Of a stretch of DNA of 64,000 nucleotides, positions 29,385 through 43,334 are shown piece after piece. Both the position numbers and the translations under genes were made by a program. Origin of the DNA: Paraescarpia echinospica. Its lineage: Eukaryota > Annelida > Polychaeta > Sabellida > Siboglinidae. The stretch spans positions 60,853,448 to 60,917,447 of the forward strand of contig CM034534.1 in NCBI GenBank assembly GCA_020002185.1. Direction: 5' to 3'. The notes under the pieces were generated by a model. It was given only the letters and a program-made list of their open reading frames with translations, did not search any database and had not been told where the DNA came from. Every line of letters begins with the position of its first letter. Within the stretch, counting starts at the first letter, position 1.

Positions 29385-29830
29385 GTGGGACGGTTTCCCA
29401 GGAGACGTTTTCTATAAAAGTTAAAAGCTCTTTTGCTCCATGAAATAAATTTTCTCCCTTATCGAAATTGAAAATTGCGTTTCAATAATAATCAATCCTG
29501 CATACGATTCATAAAAAATTTCCTAAAATGCAAATTTTCAATTACACCACGTGTAATTGTCAGTTACACCACTCCTAAACCATCACAAACAGCTAGATTT
29601 GTTTAACTGCGTTTTATTTTTGGTCCACTTTCACGCAGAGATCCAGTTGTTCACAGCCAAATAAGTCTTCTAAATGTTAGCTATTAAAAGTTTACTAAAG
29701 CATGACTTGTTTGCACGATATTAGCGTTGTGACCCGTTGACGAGTGCATAGCGGTTTACGGCTTCGCGAAGGTCAAGGTTGTTATTACATATGTAAACCA
29801 ATTTTGAACAAAGTTCATGCGGCATATAAT
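29385..29830 (+). repeat. Dispersed repeat, copy 2
   Basis: Partner of 27495-27940, clearly diverged, with a gtgtaattgtcagttacacc insertion in the middle. Confidence 0.7.
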
Positions 29831-30600
29831 TTAACATGCGCATTTCTGACCTGCATATTGCTGTAGTCGACGATACATTTCGGTTGAAGTTGGCGCTCTC
29901 TGTGATATTGTATACTGACAATTGTTAATAGTGCAAAACGTTTCGCCAGCACCAGGCGGTGTGTCACAGAAATAGTTTCCCGGGTGATACGGCGCCGCAT
30001 TTCATAAGACTGCGTTTTAGTTCTTCGCGTGGTCATCAAAAAGTAACATGTTGTTGAAAAGTGATCGATGGAACATATATTAAAACGCTTTTCGACAATT
30101 GTTTAATCTGTTTTGCCAAATTGTACCAATTGCGTAGATTATCGATTATCGTGATCGAAATATGGCTCTTACTGACTCAGCTTTAAGAATAATTCATTTT
30201 AAAGATCACGTTAGTGAAACGCATTTTGAAAATACTCCTTTAAATTGTCCATTACATTCTGTTTTACAATGGATTTTCCTCAAGAGCTTAACATCTTAGA
30301 GAAATCAGTTCCCAGAAATGGCTTACCAACATTACATTAACTATATAAAAGCAATCCATATGTATACTACACACACAGTAGATATTTTATCAAACATACG
30401 TAAAATACACCAATTGTAAAAGGTAAATATAAATAGGTAACAAAATAGTTTAAGATTTAATTTAGAGATCAGTAAGTTATAACAAGTAAAAGAGATAATT
30501 AAATAAATATGTGAAATGTGATATAGAGTCACAAACAAAGCAAAACACAGGCCGCCAGTGTTCTATCAAAGAGGACTGGACGGTGAATATGACTGGCGCA
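29831..30600. other. Non-coding
   Basis: No gene seen. Near 30230-30310 a gtgaaacgcatttt ... gaaatcagttcccag stretch recalls the ends of the dispersed repeat in opposite orientation. Confidence 0.4.
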
Positions 30601-30639
30601 GGAAAAAATCCAAGCAGCAGTCAACATTTATCTAAATCG

Positions 30640-31060
30640 AGGACAGGAGCTCTCACTGGTCTGTCTGCAGCTTGTATCACACGAAACTGGTTACGAAGAC
30701 TATGCGACGCAGTCGAAATGTTCCAAAATGAAGATGGCGTTTGTTGAGAGACAACAGCAACCAACAGGCTCACTCGTGTGAGTCTAATTCGGCCAGCAAC
30801 AATTAGGCCACACTGGCGGCACAATTTTTGCGGCTGTCGTTTTGGGGCAGCTATTGTGCTCATTCGCTGGTTATGTCGTTGTCTTCTGCTTTCTGTGTCG
30901 GCTGCCCGCTGCTTCAGCATTGGCGACTGATCGGCGGACAGTCGCACGCCTTGTGCTGCGATCGTGAGCGGTCTCCTCCCATGTTGTTTTATCGAAACCA
31001 GCAGCGTCAATATGTATCTTGATACAGTCAGTGTATCGTAACAGTGGTCTTCCCACATTT
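30640..31060 (-). pseudogene. LINE ORF2 C-terminal tail
   Basis: On the - strand, GRPLLRYTDCIKIHIDAAGF followed by TTWEETAHDRST and a CRQCG zinc-like motif, the tail seen in a common invertebrate LINE family. Frames are broken. Confidence 0.6.
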
Positions 31061-31159
31061 CGTTTTCCCTACCGTAGTTCACCATACCACATATGCTATC
31101 TTCATAGTGCGCCAGATCATAGAAAAGGCAAATTAACACCAGAACCCACTACATTTCAA

Positions 31160-32010
31160 TTTTGTGGACTTCAAGGCCGCATTTGATGGATGCAATATGA
31201 ACATGCTGAGTTGTATTGAGGTGGACCCCAAAATGACATCACAGATTGAGGCTGTGTACGAGAATGTCAAATATGTTGTTACCACCAAGTATTCAGTTGA
31301 CAGATTTGTTCAAAGATGAAATAGGAGTGAGGCAGGGCTGTCTGTTCTCACCTATCCTGTTCAGCTTGTTCCTCGAGTTTGTCATGGCTGACCTGAAGAG
31401 TCTACGTAAGGAGTTCAAACTAGATACATACTTTAGTTTTGACATCAAGTATGTTGACGACACATACTAATAGTAATATTTACCATATTCGAGAAACTAC
31501 AAGTTGCAACTGAAGGGTTTCAAGCAGCCTGTAACAAATGGGGTATGAAAATCAACCTCTCCAAATGCAAAGTAACCACCTCATCAGATAAGCATATCTT
31601 CTTGAAAATGAAGAATTGGAGACTGATGGAGAGTTCTGTTTCGTAGGCAGCATAGTTGCTTCTACAGATAGGGACGTTAACAGGCGAATAGCCTTAGCAT
31701 CAACAGCCTTTGGTAGACTAAGAAGCAACATATCTTCAAACAGAGGCATCTCAATAAGGATGAAATCCAGACTATGTTGGGCCCATATACTGCCTATAGC
31801 CATCTAAGGTGCAGAAACACTACGATCATAAGATACGCAGTCTCTTGAAGTGTTTGAGATGTGTTGCCTGTGGACTATCAGAGGTCTTGCTAGGGCAGAC
31901 AGATTACGAAATAGCCAGATCAGAGATGAGACATTCACACCTGAATCCATCTCAGATGTCATCAGACATAGAAGACTCCGGTTGTTTGGACATGTCTGCC
32001 TTATGCCAAT
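31160..32010 (+). pseudogene. LINE reverse-transcriptase fragment
   Basis: Contains the RT blocks IGVRQGCLFSPILFSLFLEF and IKYVDDTY (catalytic DD), then KWGMKINLSKCK and a FCFVGSIVASTDRD segment. Several stops and frame changes. A C-terminal GHVCLMP block ends it near 32010. Confidence 0.75.
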
Positions 32011-33955
32011 CGAAAACCTCATATAGACGTATATATATATATACTTCACAATTATATTATGAAGGGTTTCAGGTCATTAGCAGAATAAAATATTTACTTA
32101 TTTTGCTCCAGGTCATCATGACCCGACTTTTCAAGGTCTAACCATCCGGTACGGGGGCTGCCGCTCCACATCTTTAACATGATCTTGTCGTCAGTTCCGG
32201 CATTTTTCTTATCTGCGGTTTTTACCTTCACTTCGTATTCACATTCTACAACAGATTCAAGCAAATTGTCTTTACATATCTATCCATTGGGGGAACAAAC
32301 AAAGGATGTTCAGTTATCTCCATAATCCACCTTTTACAGTTACAGTGATACTACAAATATGAATATAAATATGGATTTACCAAGTACCTCGGGCGATTCT
32401 CTAGAAACCCCCGGGGGCTTATTTCGAAATCCACCTATAAATAGGTAATGAATAATTGTACATTTTTTAGATTGACGCAAATAAAAAATGATAACAAGGC
32501 GTCGCAACCCAATATAAACTTACACAATCTAACACCACGAGGCAAAGTGATAACTGAATGGTATAGCGTGCATTGGAAAATACTTTGTCAACCAAGTATC
32601 TGTAATAAAATTGAAATATGAAGACATAACACGAATGACATCATATAATATAATTAGATAGTATAACGCATTGACACATTGACATGCAATTCGTAAAAGG
32701 GCTTTAGTGCCAGGTTTAACGAAATGACAGATATCTTTTTGTTTTCTTTTCCTGTTTTTTTTACATTTAAAAAACATTAAAGCCAGGTGTTGATAACAAC
32801 AGGCACAATACATATAATGAATATCAAGGTAAATTGCATTACAGGTGTCATACAACGACGTGTGAATCAACTGTGTACGTACGTATATGTATCACATATA
32901 TGTGTACATATTTGTGCGCGCGCACACACACACACACACACACAAATAAGGTAAGGCTTTATAATTAATGTTAAAGAGTACTGATGTGAATTACACGACA
33001 TGTGTACCTATACCTATACAGGGTAATGCCAATTCAAGTCTAAGTGAGCCTCTATGACACGTTGGAGTAAGTCGAGAGCATATTGTGAAACAACTAATCC
33101 TTATGTAATAATTGAGCAAAAACCTGAAATTTTAAGTACTATTAGTATAAATGTATAATTGCTAGTGAATTTTGCACTAAAGATCAATGATACATATATT
33201 CGCTGCATGTAACGATGTTCTCTAGTACAAGCAATAAAAAAAAACTGATCGGGGATAACGACCCTGATGTTCACATCAGTAAACACAGACACAAAATAAA
33301 AAACGAACAGGTTCTTTTAGACAGACAAACAAACCGATAGAGAGACAGGCAAGCAGGCAGGCAGGCTGGCAGGCTGGCAGGCAGACAGGCAGACAGGCAG
33401 ACAGGCAGACAGGCAGACAGGCAGACAGGCAGACAGACAGGCAGACACATGTACAGATACACAGAGAGACATACATTTTAATTAGAAGATAGACAGACAC
33501 ACAAAGAAACATATATACAGACAGAAATGATAATTAATTCACCCAACTGTACAATAACATTAATAATTGTAAATGATGTGTAAGTACACATTTTCGACAA
33601 ACAACAAAGACACTGAATGATGATTTATAAGTATTATTTTTCAAAAAAGCAATAACTATAGAGGAGAATTACTTCCCATGGATGTTTCGAGGAACACAGT
33701 GCTGATTAAGGGCCACTTTCATTACACAGCCTTGTCTGTAAGCTTGCGATCCATGGCTCAGGGCGGGTCAAAACTACCAAGAGTGGAAAAGGTTCGACAT
33801 GTATTTGGTTGGGCATTCTAGTTGTTTGTCTTTTTTTCGTGGTGGCAAATTTGAATTAATCATCGCCGTTTTACTAACCCATCATTACGTGTGAATTCTC
33901 ATTGTTCCCTTTGTACATGGAACACATACAACACTGTTGAGCAGTTCTTTCTCTA
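32011..33955. other. Non-coding, with a 33300-33460 tetranucleotide tract
   Basis: No gene seen. Short (CA)n near 32918-32943. A (CAGG/CAGA)n tract with related words at about 33310-33455 is a simple repeat. Confidence 0.55.
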
Positions 33956-33959
33956 ACTC

Positions 33960-34790
33960 CTTTCTATTGTTATCCTACAGCACCCGCCTCTGCATATCTG
34001 TCATGTTCACCCGATCGACTCATATCTCTCTTCGTGCAGTCCTCTAATAACCTTAGGTGTGATGTCCCCATGTTCCTGCGTCCCTGATATTATTCAAAGT
34101 CTGCTTTGTAGTTTACCTGCATCCATTCTTACCAAGTGGCCTGTTCATAATATTCGGCTTCTCACCAATCTTCCCGTCAGGTTGCTGCGTATCGCAACCT
34201 CTTTCTGCCCACCCTCTTTATTCCTGTCATTCTTCAAACCCAGATATTCTCGCAAACATGCAGCTTCTCTTGTTGTTCTGTCAGCGCCACCGACTCTCGA
34301 CCATACAGGCGTGCCGATGTAACACGGGCACCCAGTACTTTCCCTTTCAACCTTTTCGAAATGTTTCTGTCCATCATGACTCCTCTTCTTCCAGCTGTCG
34401 TCCCGCTTGTATCTGACGTCGCACCTCTACCTTTGAATTCCCATCGTCCATGACGATTACGCCAACATTTCTTGTAGTTTGTATCTGCTATTGTGGTCAG
34501 ATCGTCTGCATATACCATCTACCCGAGAATATACTTCGTTCTAATATTTTTACTGAATAGTTCCATCAACATGACAAACAATAAATGGTTAAGGGCTCTT
34601 CGTTGCATCAAACCGATGTTAACTGGAAACCCCTCAGACATCCAAGATCCAACCACAACTTTTACTGTTTTCTGATACATTGCTTCCACCATCTTGTGTT
34701 CTGCTTCTGGCACTCCCACCAGTATAACTATTGCCACCACCAACGTCTCTCTCTGGACTGTGTCTTGGACCAAGTCCAGAAAAGATACGA
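33960..34790 (-). pseudogene. LINE reverse-transcriptase fragment
   Basis: On the - strand, MVYADDLTTIAD carries the catalytic YADD, preceded by a SEGFPVNIGLMQRRALN block and followed by LKGKVLGARVTSARLYG. Broken by frame changes. Confidence 0.7.
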
Positions 34791-34860
34791 TTTTAACTCA
34801 AACTAATTGCAACAAAATGTATTTTTGCTGTTTCTTACCCAGAACGGTGTCCTTAACCGC

Positions 34861-35790
34861 CTAAAAAGTCCTAAGAAATTCTAGCCCGGGAACACCTCTA
34901 AAACACATGGTTGACATTACAGCCTCTATATCCTGAAGCGATGGTGCATCTGGCATGGTACAGAATCCATCGGTGGCTTCCGGGTAGGCATTCCAATTGT
35001 TGGTAGACATCCCAGACATTGTCAACACACGCTGTGTACTGCTAGGCAGTGATATAACATATGTACCAAATTCCGTTGTTCCATATTGATAAAATGCTGC
35101 TGAAGTTTGCGTTTTCAGCGCGTTGACGGCTGCTGCACCATAAATGACAACAATATCAGCGCACGGAGTCGTCGGACAACTGTCTGGTTCAGGCGGGACA
35201 ACTTTCTCCAAGCGGCATGTGATATCTGCCTTCGTTCCTATGCGCAATTTCCCATTGCATGACAGCGACGGTGGACATGTTTGGTTCTCATGTGAGAAGA
35301 ACTCTGCAATGTCATTGTTTTTCACTTGACAAGCGACATACAGTTGGGAAAACAACGAGCAGTCACTTCGGACAGCCGATAGTTATATCTTGGAGTTTTA
35401 TTTCTCACTTTCGGACGCCTTTGATCGGGACTCCAAGAGGTTTGGTGCAACATGTCTGGCGGTCTTTGACAAATGTGTTGTACTGCTCCTGGCCAATCTT
35501 GTCTATACTCATCATACTGCCAACAACACCCTCGAGGCAAACATCTCGGGTATCTATAACCAGCATATCTTTCCCTTGTCCTAGAAATGTTTGTTTGGAT
35601 GTATGTATACAGTTCGTGGTAACCATGTACCTAAACGTCTGTAATTGACTCTGGAGAAGATTCAAATTCCCAGATGAGCCTTACCATCTCTGGACGGGAT
35701 ACCATCCATCAGCAAAGTGCGGCAGGATACCGTCGTCCTCAGGGTCTAAATATGTTGTCTTGATAACGTCAAACTATGTGCCAAGTTTTG
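34861..35790 (-). pseudogene. Unrecognised cysteine-rich coding-like region
   Basis: Two long - strand frames join at about 35355-35405. The upstream one (about 35405-35665) includes GKDMLVIDTRDVCLEGVVG. The downstream one, to 34861, is 164 residues with TCPPSLSCNGKLRIG, CPTTPCADIVVIYGAAAV and a terminal block ending MCFRGVPGLEFL. Composition and paired cysteines suggest an extracellular protein. A further coding-like stretch (LDPEDDGILPHFADGWYP) lies near 35690-35760. No signal peptide or known domain is recognised. It may be terminal exons of a host gene or a retrocopy with a frame break. Confidence 0.4.
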
Positions 35791-36415
35791 TGCTTTTATC
35801 CAAAAAGTGCACGTTTCGTTAAAATAGCGCAGTTATCTGCCATACTAAATAAGCTTAGACGTCTCCTGTGGGTAGTGACGTTGGTGTGAATCCAGTCTGT
35901 TCACCTCTCATTATAAACCGTACGTATGCACAAGTTTCTTTAAATACCACATAATATGTTGCAGACGTGTTGTCGTCAAAAATGCAGGGACTATTTGAAC
36001 ATGCGAAATCAGTATTTGTGTTTTTGCAGCATCATACAGCATTTAATGACTTTAACTTTGCACCATTGACCCAGAGAGAATATTCAAACGAAATTTATAT
36101 TATATTTATTGGATTTTGTCATGTCAAAAACATTAGAATCAGACTTTAAATCATGAATCTACGTCACCTCACAATTGGGAGAATCACCAATTCTTCAAAT
36201 AGAGGTGGAGGAAGCACACTGAAAGGAGGCAAGTTACCTGGATCAGACAACATTCAAGCAGAACTCCTGAAACATGGTGGACCAGAAATTATAAAGGCCA
36301 TGACAACCATCTGCCTCCCAAAGCCCAACCCTACGTCCTCGTGGTGGGAGGAGGAAACAGGTAAACCCGGCCAACAGGGCAATGATGAATCTAGGTAGGC
36401 CATTCCCCTGCTTGG
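35791..36415. other. Non-coding / LINE-derived flank
   Basis: Mostly without signal. 36228-36310 (GSDNIQAELLKHGGPEIIKA) is a short RT-like scrap from a LINE. Confidence 0.4.
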
Positions 36416-36419
36416 TGGA

Positions 36420-38260
36420 TTCAATGGATTACAGAAGTATCAACGACAACTTTAAACCAACACGACTTGGGGGAGGAAGGACCTTCAGTCCGAAGGAGGG
36501 TGACGCTGCATAGTGAAAGCCGCAAGGAAGCTAGGCAGTCGAGCCTTTTGACTCCAAGGACGACAACGAGAATGGGGACACGGAATGTCAGGACGATGTT
36601 TGAAGCAGGAAAAGCAACACTGATTGCACGCGAAATTCAAAAATACAAACTAGCCATACTGGGGCTATGTGAAACGAGATGGATCCAGTCTGGGCAGATC
36701 AAGCTTGCATCTGGAGAAACAGTATTGTACTCAGGCCATGAAAATGATAATGCACCACACACGCAAGGAGTGGCACGGATGGTAAACAAGCAGACACAGA
36801 AAGTGCTGATCAGCTGGGAGCCAATTAGTGCGAGGATCATCTGTGCCAAATCGTTACTAGATGTAAGAATAAAACGAGGGGCAGATGCAGTATCAGACCA
36901 CCATCTGGTAACAGCAAAACTACAACTCAAGCTAAAGAACTGTACCAACACTTCTAGTGGAAGAAATAAGTAAATGTAGAACTTCTCAGTGCTAGAAAAA
37001 CAACACAAGCATTCCAACTAACACTCGCCAATCGATACCAAGAACTACAAGAGATGACTGAGGAAGAAGTTAGCTGCACTATCGATGTGCAGTGGCAACG
37101 TGTCTAAGAGACGTGAACCAAAAGATGCGGTGAAACAGTAGGAAAGAAGAAAAGAAATCATAAATCATGGATATCAGCTGAAACACTGCAGAAGAAAGAG
37201 ATACTCAACAACTGTCGTACAAGAACAGCAAAAGGCGTAGCACAACATGAGTACAGGCAAGCAAACAAAGAAGTCCGATCAAGTGTAAGGAGAGACAAGA
37301 GGAACTTCGCAGAGACAAGCAGAAGAGGCAGCCTCTAAGAAGAATATGAAAGAACATTTTAACACTACTAAAAGGTTAGCTGGAAAGTACAAACAAATCA
37401 ACAAATGAATTAAAAACAGAAATGGAAACACACTCACAACAAAAGAAGAGCAGACGAAAAGAAGGGCAGGATACTTTGAAGAATTACTCAACAGGCCAGC
37501 TCCGATAAGCATTGCGGATATACATTCAAAATAGGGATTACTAGAAGTGAACAGCGACACACCAACAAGGGAAGAAATCAGAAAAGTCATCATGACACTG
37601 AATAATGGGAAATCTGCTGGGCCAGACAGACTACCTGCGGAAGTAAAGAAAGCCGACTTAAACACGACAACTGATACGCTCTATAGAATCATCGAGAATA
37701 TATGGGATGAAGAGGATATATCGAAGGAGTGGTATAGAGGATATTCAGTAAAATTACCAAAAAGGGTGATATTCGAGAATACAAAATCCATAGGGGAATT
37801 ATGCTTCTATCTGTACCAGGGAAGGTTTTAAACAGAATCATCCTAGAGAGGCTGAAAACAGCAGTTGCCTCAAAACTGAGGGATAACCAGGCAGGTGTCC
37901 GACACGAAAGATCATGCACTGACCAGATAGCAACCCTACGCATCATAATTAAGCAGTCTATAGAATGAAACTCTCCTGCATACATAAATGTTATAGACTT
38001 TGAAAAAGCTTTCGACAGCCTAGACCGTGACGTGAAGTTGATGAGACATTACGGAATTCCAGAGAAATTAATCTTCATAATGAAAGCACATACAAGGGAA
38101 TGACCTGCAGAGTTCTGCATGAAGGGAATAGCACAGACAGGTAGTGAAAACTCTCCCTGACACGCACTGTGGAAGACAGAGAGAGAGATGGAAAGCGCTG
38201 ACTGTGCAAACGTCTGCCATGGCACCCCTGCGACCTCGTGCAATTGGATGCACTTAGAAC
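36420..38260 (+). pseudogene. LINE with endonuclease and RT fragments
   Basis: 36570-36960 carries an APE-type endonuclease start (MGTRNVRTMFEAGKA, LAILGLCETRW) and an SDHHLV block. From about 37540 RT blocks follow: NNGKSAGPDRLPAEV, a gap, then a FEKAFDSLDRD segment near 37995-38030. Stops and frame changes throughout. The largest LINE remnant on the + strand in this window. Confidence 0.75.
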
Positions 38261-41200
38261 CATAGTTGTGAGCAATAATATGATTTTGCCGGCCATTTTG
38301 TTTTTCGATATTTTATATGTTTATATGTGTTCCCGGACTAGGATTTCTTAGGACTTTTTTCTTGGTGGTTAAGGACACCATTCTGTGTAAGAAACAGCAA
38401 AAAAATATTTTGTTGCACTTAGTTTGAGGTAGACCCAATTTTCTCATAGAATGCGTGGACTAACCGTCTACAAAACCACAGATCCCATAGCCTTGCACAT
38501 CCAAACTCGTATTAAGACTTTTTACTTAGCCTGATAACCTTAGATCGTTGTTATTTCATCCAAGGTCAGTATCTCCTAGAAGTCTCTCCTCGCCATATTA
38601 ACTGCTCTCTTTGACATTTTTTTATAACATATGTGTGCTTCAACTTTGCATCTAGTTGATCTTCTCACTCCTTGGTCTTCCCTATTTCCTTCAAGGCTTC
38701 CATCTTTTTTGCACACTGCCTCTGCAATATTGTTTGTGGACGATTCTTAGTAACTACTCTTTGACACCCCGTTCTTTTCCTGTGTTCTTCCACAAATGCT
38801 TCTTTGTATTTTACCATTCTTCCTCCAAACGACCAACGTGTTTATTGACCTCTACATATTTAACTTCATCCACTTCTTGTATTCAATGGCGACATCGTCT
38901 TTGCGACTCCACCAGGTAATAGACCTGGGCCTGTGTGCATGGAGAGCGGATAACTCCTTTATCCGCGTTTAGCGGCTATCCGGCGGATAAACATAATAAA
39001 CTGGTATGCATGAAGCGCGAATAGGACTATCCGGTGACATAAACGAGAATAAAGTTCTGCTCACGTTTTTCTGCGCGCAGTGGCCTATCTGCAATGCTAT
39101 TAACAAAGGTGATTGCTACGAAGAAATCGGGACCGAAGGCATCATTTTGACGCGTTTGAAGACGAACAACTAGTTACAAAGTGTCGCTGTAGACAACAAG
39201 ACGTCGTAGACAAAACTATTACAGACGACACATCAAGAGATCGAGGTTTGGATCCTTGACGCCGCTGCTACAAGTGCTCGTAACATTGCGACATTACGAC
39301 AGCGGCAGTTTTCAAGATGACTTATTTGGATTTTAGTCTACCATACAATGGACTACCAAATCAGCGCCTAGCAGATAGGATTAAGGCAAAGTTTTACCAA
39401 GTTAATTTTAACGGCATTATTATTTGTTAACAATGTCAATTAATAATCTGCTGACGGCGTTGCGCAGTCTGCATCAATGCTGCCATGGCATTACACCCGC
39501 CTGGTTACTCCTCTACGACTACTAGTATCACATGGTTTTAACATACGCAACCTATGCATTTGTGCCATCTGTAAATCTAAACATAATTATGTTAGATCCG
39601 ATGTTTACGCAGCATAATCCAGCGCATCTGCAGATTGTAACGGTCAAGGGACTCAAGCTTCGTCAGAAAATGAGACTCGATGGCAAGAGGAAGGGATATA
39701 ATCAAATATAATAATGTCCGCTTATGTGTGCTACTGGTGTCACTGTAGTCATCGGAACAATTTACATCTACGATGTTGTTGGAAAACAGGTAAAAGCTGC
39801 CAGACGAAAACAAAACTAAATACACCTTGGTATCACGAATACATGTCCACTGTATGTCCAGGGGCAGAGCATAAAATTAATGTTATCAAATAAAATCATA
39901 ACATTTTGGCGCCATTCTAACCATCGTTGCTCGGTGCGACGTACACGGTGTTCTAAGAACGTGTTTTAATGTTAAAAACATTATCCATCGATGACCACTT
40001 AAGGACATATTTGCGTAAAATATGTTGGCGTTGGCACGTTTTATACACATTGACATTGCCAAAACTTTCTTATATGACTAAACACGACAGGATAGCTATT
40101 CACGGCCGTATTTATGATTCGTGCACACGAAATGGGAACAGAAGTTAATGTCTGCTCTCGTTAACGATAACTAGCCATCTTTAATTTGCAACCCTATTGT
40201 TATGCTTTTCAAATTAACCAATACTTTCAGACTATAGTGATTCTTCGGAAAAGAACAATACAGTGTCTTCAACGCCATTTTGAAACTCAAGATGGCGGCC
40301 CTCTACTACCACTCACGTATATCTCCAGACACCATCATAAACGTGTAAGGAATTATTGAATATAACATTATAATATAAATTGTTGCAATTCGCATGATGG
40401 GTGGCCATCTTGAATTCTACCCTAATTTTGTGAAACCTTTATAACAAAATATTCGTAATGTAGTGAAAATTTACTTACAACAAATATTCTGCACGAAATT
40501 ACACAAAGGCCTACACTATGACTATTTGCGTCTTTGGTGTACGCAATATGTTGCAGCTCCAAAAACAAGTTTAACTCAGAAATTGTGCCAGTTTAAAAGT
40601 TTAACTCGCGTTTATGTTGGGCTATTGCATTCCATTTTTGTTATCTTTGTATAGTAGTTTGGTCAAAATTAAACAGAGAATCATCCATGCTAAAGGTCGA
40701 TTAGTACTTGAAGTGAGCGTAGGCTGATCGAGGGGGCCAGGGGGCACGTGCTTTCTTAGACCATTTGAATGAGAGCCAGTTACCGTGCTCCTCTAGACCT
40801 TTGGGACGTGCCCCCGTTTAGGTTAAAATAAGGTGAATTTACCGCGGTGCCGCGGCAGAAAAATTTCAACAACACGGCCCCCAGATGATCCTCTCTGGAT
40901 CCACCCTTAGTGAAAGTCTTTTAAATGTGGAACCATGCTTATATAATTGCGAGAATGTCAGTGAAAAGTATCTAGTTATATTTCGTTAATAAAGAAAGTA
41001 ATACTTTACTCAAATTGGGTGTTTCCCTCCTCCGTCCACAACACTCGGAAACCTCAGGAAGCAGGACGAGCCAGACGCCCACGAAACTGAAGCAGATGGC
41101 GAACATCGGTGACTTTCAGACGCGTTTTATATACGTAAAATGTATTGTTCGATCGATCCTGTTTCGGCACCGTCAATATACGCTAAGCATTTGAAACCGG

Positions 41201-41700
41201 CACTCAACTGTACTCAACGTGGACATGCGTCATGGATGACGTCATTCCTCGGTCGTGTGGTGGTATTTCGCAACACTTCGAGAAAACACGATATATGAAC
41301 ATAGCGCGACCAGTCAGTCAAACCTACAAGGAATGGCTGTGAAACGATCGGTATTAGGGACTTAAAATCATGATAACGCCTCTATCGATGTTACTGCAGA
41401 AAGAAATTATAAAACGTATTTTGGGTCTGTGAATCGGGACAAGCAGAGTCAGTGCATTGACGATTTTTGAAATATGTTCAATGTGTGTACACATCCACAC
41501 AGTGTGTAGTCGGATCGGTAATCGGAACTTGCATTACTTGTTGAGAACATGTAACCGACTGGGAGATTTCCAGCTTGAAATAGCTGTGTTGTAACACGGG
41601 AATCTCGTAGCCAGAATTGGGACATCCTTGCAAACATCGTCAACTTTCAACGACAACATAATTTATATTAACAGTAGTCTAAGGGAACACTTAAATGATG
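38261..41700. other. Non-coding, no gene recognised
   Basis: AT-rich. 38640-38940 resembles antisense LINE sequence weakly. No splice-consistent exon or ORF stands out. Confidence 0.4.
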
Positions 41701-41707
41701 ATGACGT

Positions 41708-41810
<103 letters not shown>

Positions 41811-41814
41811 AGAT

Positions 41815-42110
41815 CAGTTTGAAGCTACGGCTTCGCCTCTATGCATCATTCGTTCTGCTAGTGCTGACATATAACATGGGCACCTGGGGTATGACTCAGA
41901 CGGACATAAACCGCCTCGATTCATACTTGACAAAAACGTCAAGCCGAACAGGGGCGGCTTTCGTGGGCTACCTCGGGTGACATTGCCAACGATGCTGAAC
42001 TGATACTTGAACAAAGGTTGCAACTGCGCAGTTCCGGGGACATCAGACAGCTACGTGCTCTCAACCGCGTCGAATGGCACGAACTGATAAAGCAAATCAC
42101 TGAGTAGCAT
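41815..42110 (+). pseudogene. LINE RT C-terminal fragment
   Basis: Reads KLRLRLYASFVLLVLTYNMG then TWGMTQTDINRLDSYL, the post-catalytic region of LINE RT proteins. Frames broken after about 41980. Confidence 0.6.
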
Positions 42111-42315
42111 AATCTAACATCATTTGAAACGCGAATATGCTTATTATATATATATAATATATATATATATATCATCATCATCATTGTGTAGCCATAGTGT
42201 CCCGTTGTTTGAGTTTGCACCGAGTCGAAAGCGATGCAGAGCTGGATATTATATTATCGGCATTTCTCTTTCATTTGGTTTACGACGTGTATGTGGTCTG
42301 TCGTTGAGTACCTGC

Positions 42316-42950
42316 TTATGTCTTCTCTAGCCTATTCGTTAGTATCTTTGTGAGTAATTTGTAGATGTTTGATAACATACATATCGGTCTGTAGTTCTTT
42401 AAGTCTTTCTTATTTCCCTTCTTGAAGATTATCACCATATTTGCATTCTTCCATGCTGTGGGTATTCGTTTTTTCTGATAAGCATTTAGTATGCAGCTTA
42501 GCCAGTGTCTTCGAGATGGTATCTTTTGTGCTTTTAATGTTTCAATGTTTGCCTGGCCATTGCCTGATGTCTTCCCATTCTTCATACCTCTTAGCGCTGC
42601 TCCCACCTCCCATGGTATTATCTCCGGTACGTCTTTCGGTTCGTTGTGAATCAGGGTACTGTGTACTGTCGTATAGCGTGGTGTAGAATTCCTCTATTCG
42701 TTCTATGATCATATCTTGGTTTTGTATTTCTCTACGCTGCTTGTCTAGAAGTGTAATCAGTCTGTCTCGGACTAGTGCCTGTGTTCTTCTAACTTTCTTC
42801 AGGTTCTTTGATACCATAATCGTTTCTCGTATGATCTCTTGTTTGTACTTCCTGATGTCCTCCTTCGCTTTCTTTTTGATGGTCTTTCATATTTCTGCGT
42901 ACTCGATTTGTTTTTAGGTCGCTGTTATCCACCATTTCTTGTCCTTTCTT
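42316..42950 (-). pseudogene. LINE RT fragment, - strand
   Basis: Includes TAWKNANMVIIFKKGNKKDL and KNYRPICMLSNIYKLLTKIL, conserved early RT blocks, with an upstream helical region. Partly the mirror of the next entry. Confidence 0.7.
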
Positions 42951-42959
42951 CATCGAAAA

Positions 42960-43330
42960 GTTGATAAACAAGAGATCATACGAGATGATGTTGCTCATTA
43001 CCAGAATAGTAATGAGCAACATCAAACTGGATGTCAAGGCTGAATGGAAGAAGTTGATAAACAAGAGACCACCGAGTGAAGATGCCTCACAAACCAGAAG
43101 AAAAAAGATCGAATTCCAACATCGATTCGAGACACTACAGGAACTAGACGACATCGACACCATGAGCGAAAACATCACTGAGATGATCCAACTAAGTGCG
43201 ACAAGTGTAGCCAAAACAATCAACAGGCATGTAGTGACGAGAATATCGTCACCGAAACGAGCACTAATAAAGAAACGACGAGAAATGGTGGATAACAGGG
43301 ATCGTACAAAACAAATAGAGTACGCAACAA
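42960..43330 (+). pseudogene. LINE upstream-domain fragment, + strand
   Basis: Encodes a charged helical segment (AEWKKLINKRPPSEDASQTR; SSPKRALIKKRREMVDN) of the same type of LINE as the preceding fragment but on the opposite strand, giving a head-to-head arrangement. Confidence 0.55.
42983..43022. repeat. Perfect hairpin at the LINE junction
   Basis: Two 15-base arms, gatgttgctcattac and its exact complement, flank about seven bases exactly where the two LINE fragments meet. Confidence 0.85.
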
Positions 43331-43334
43331 ACCC

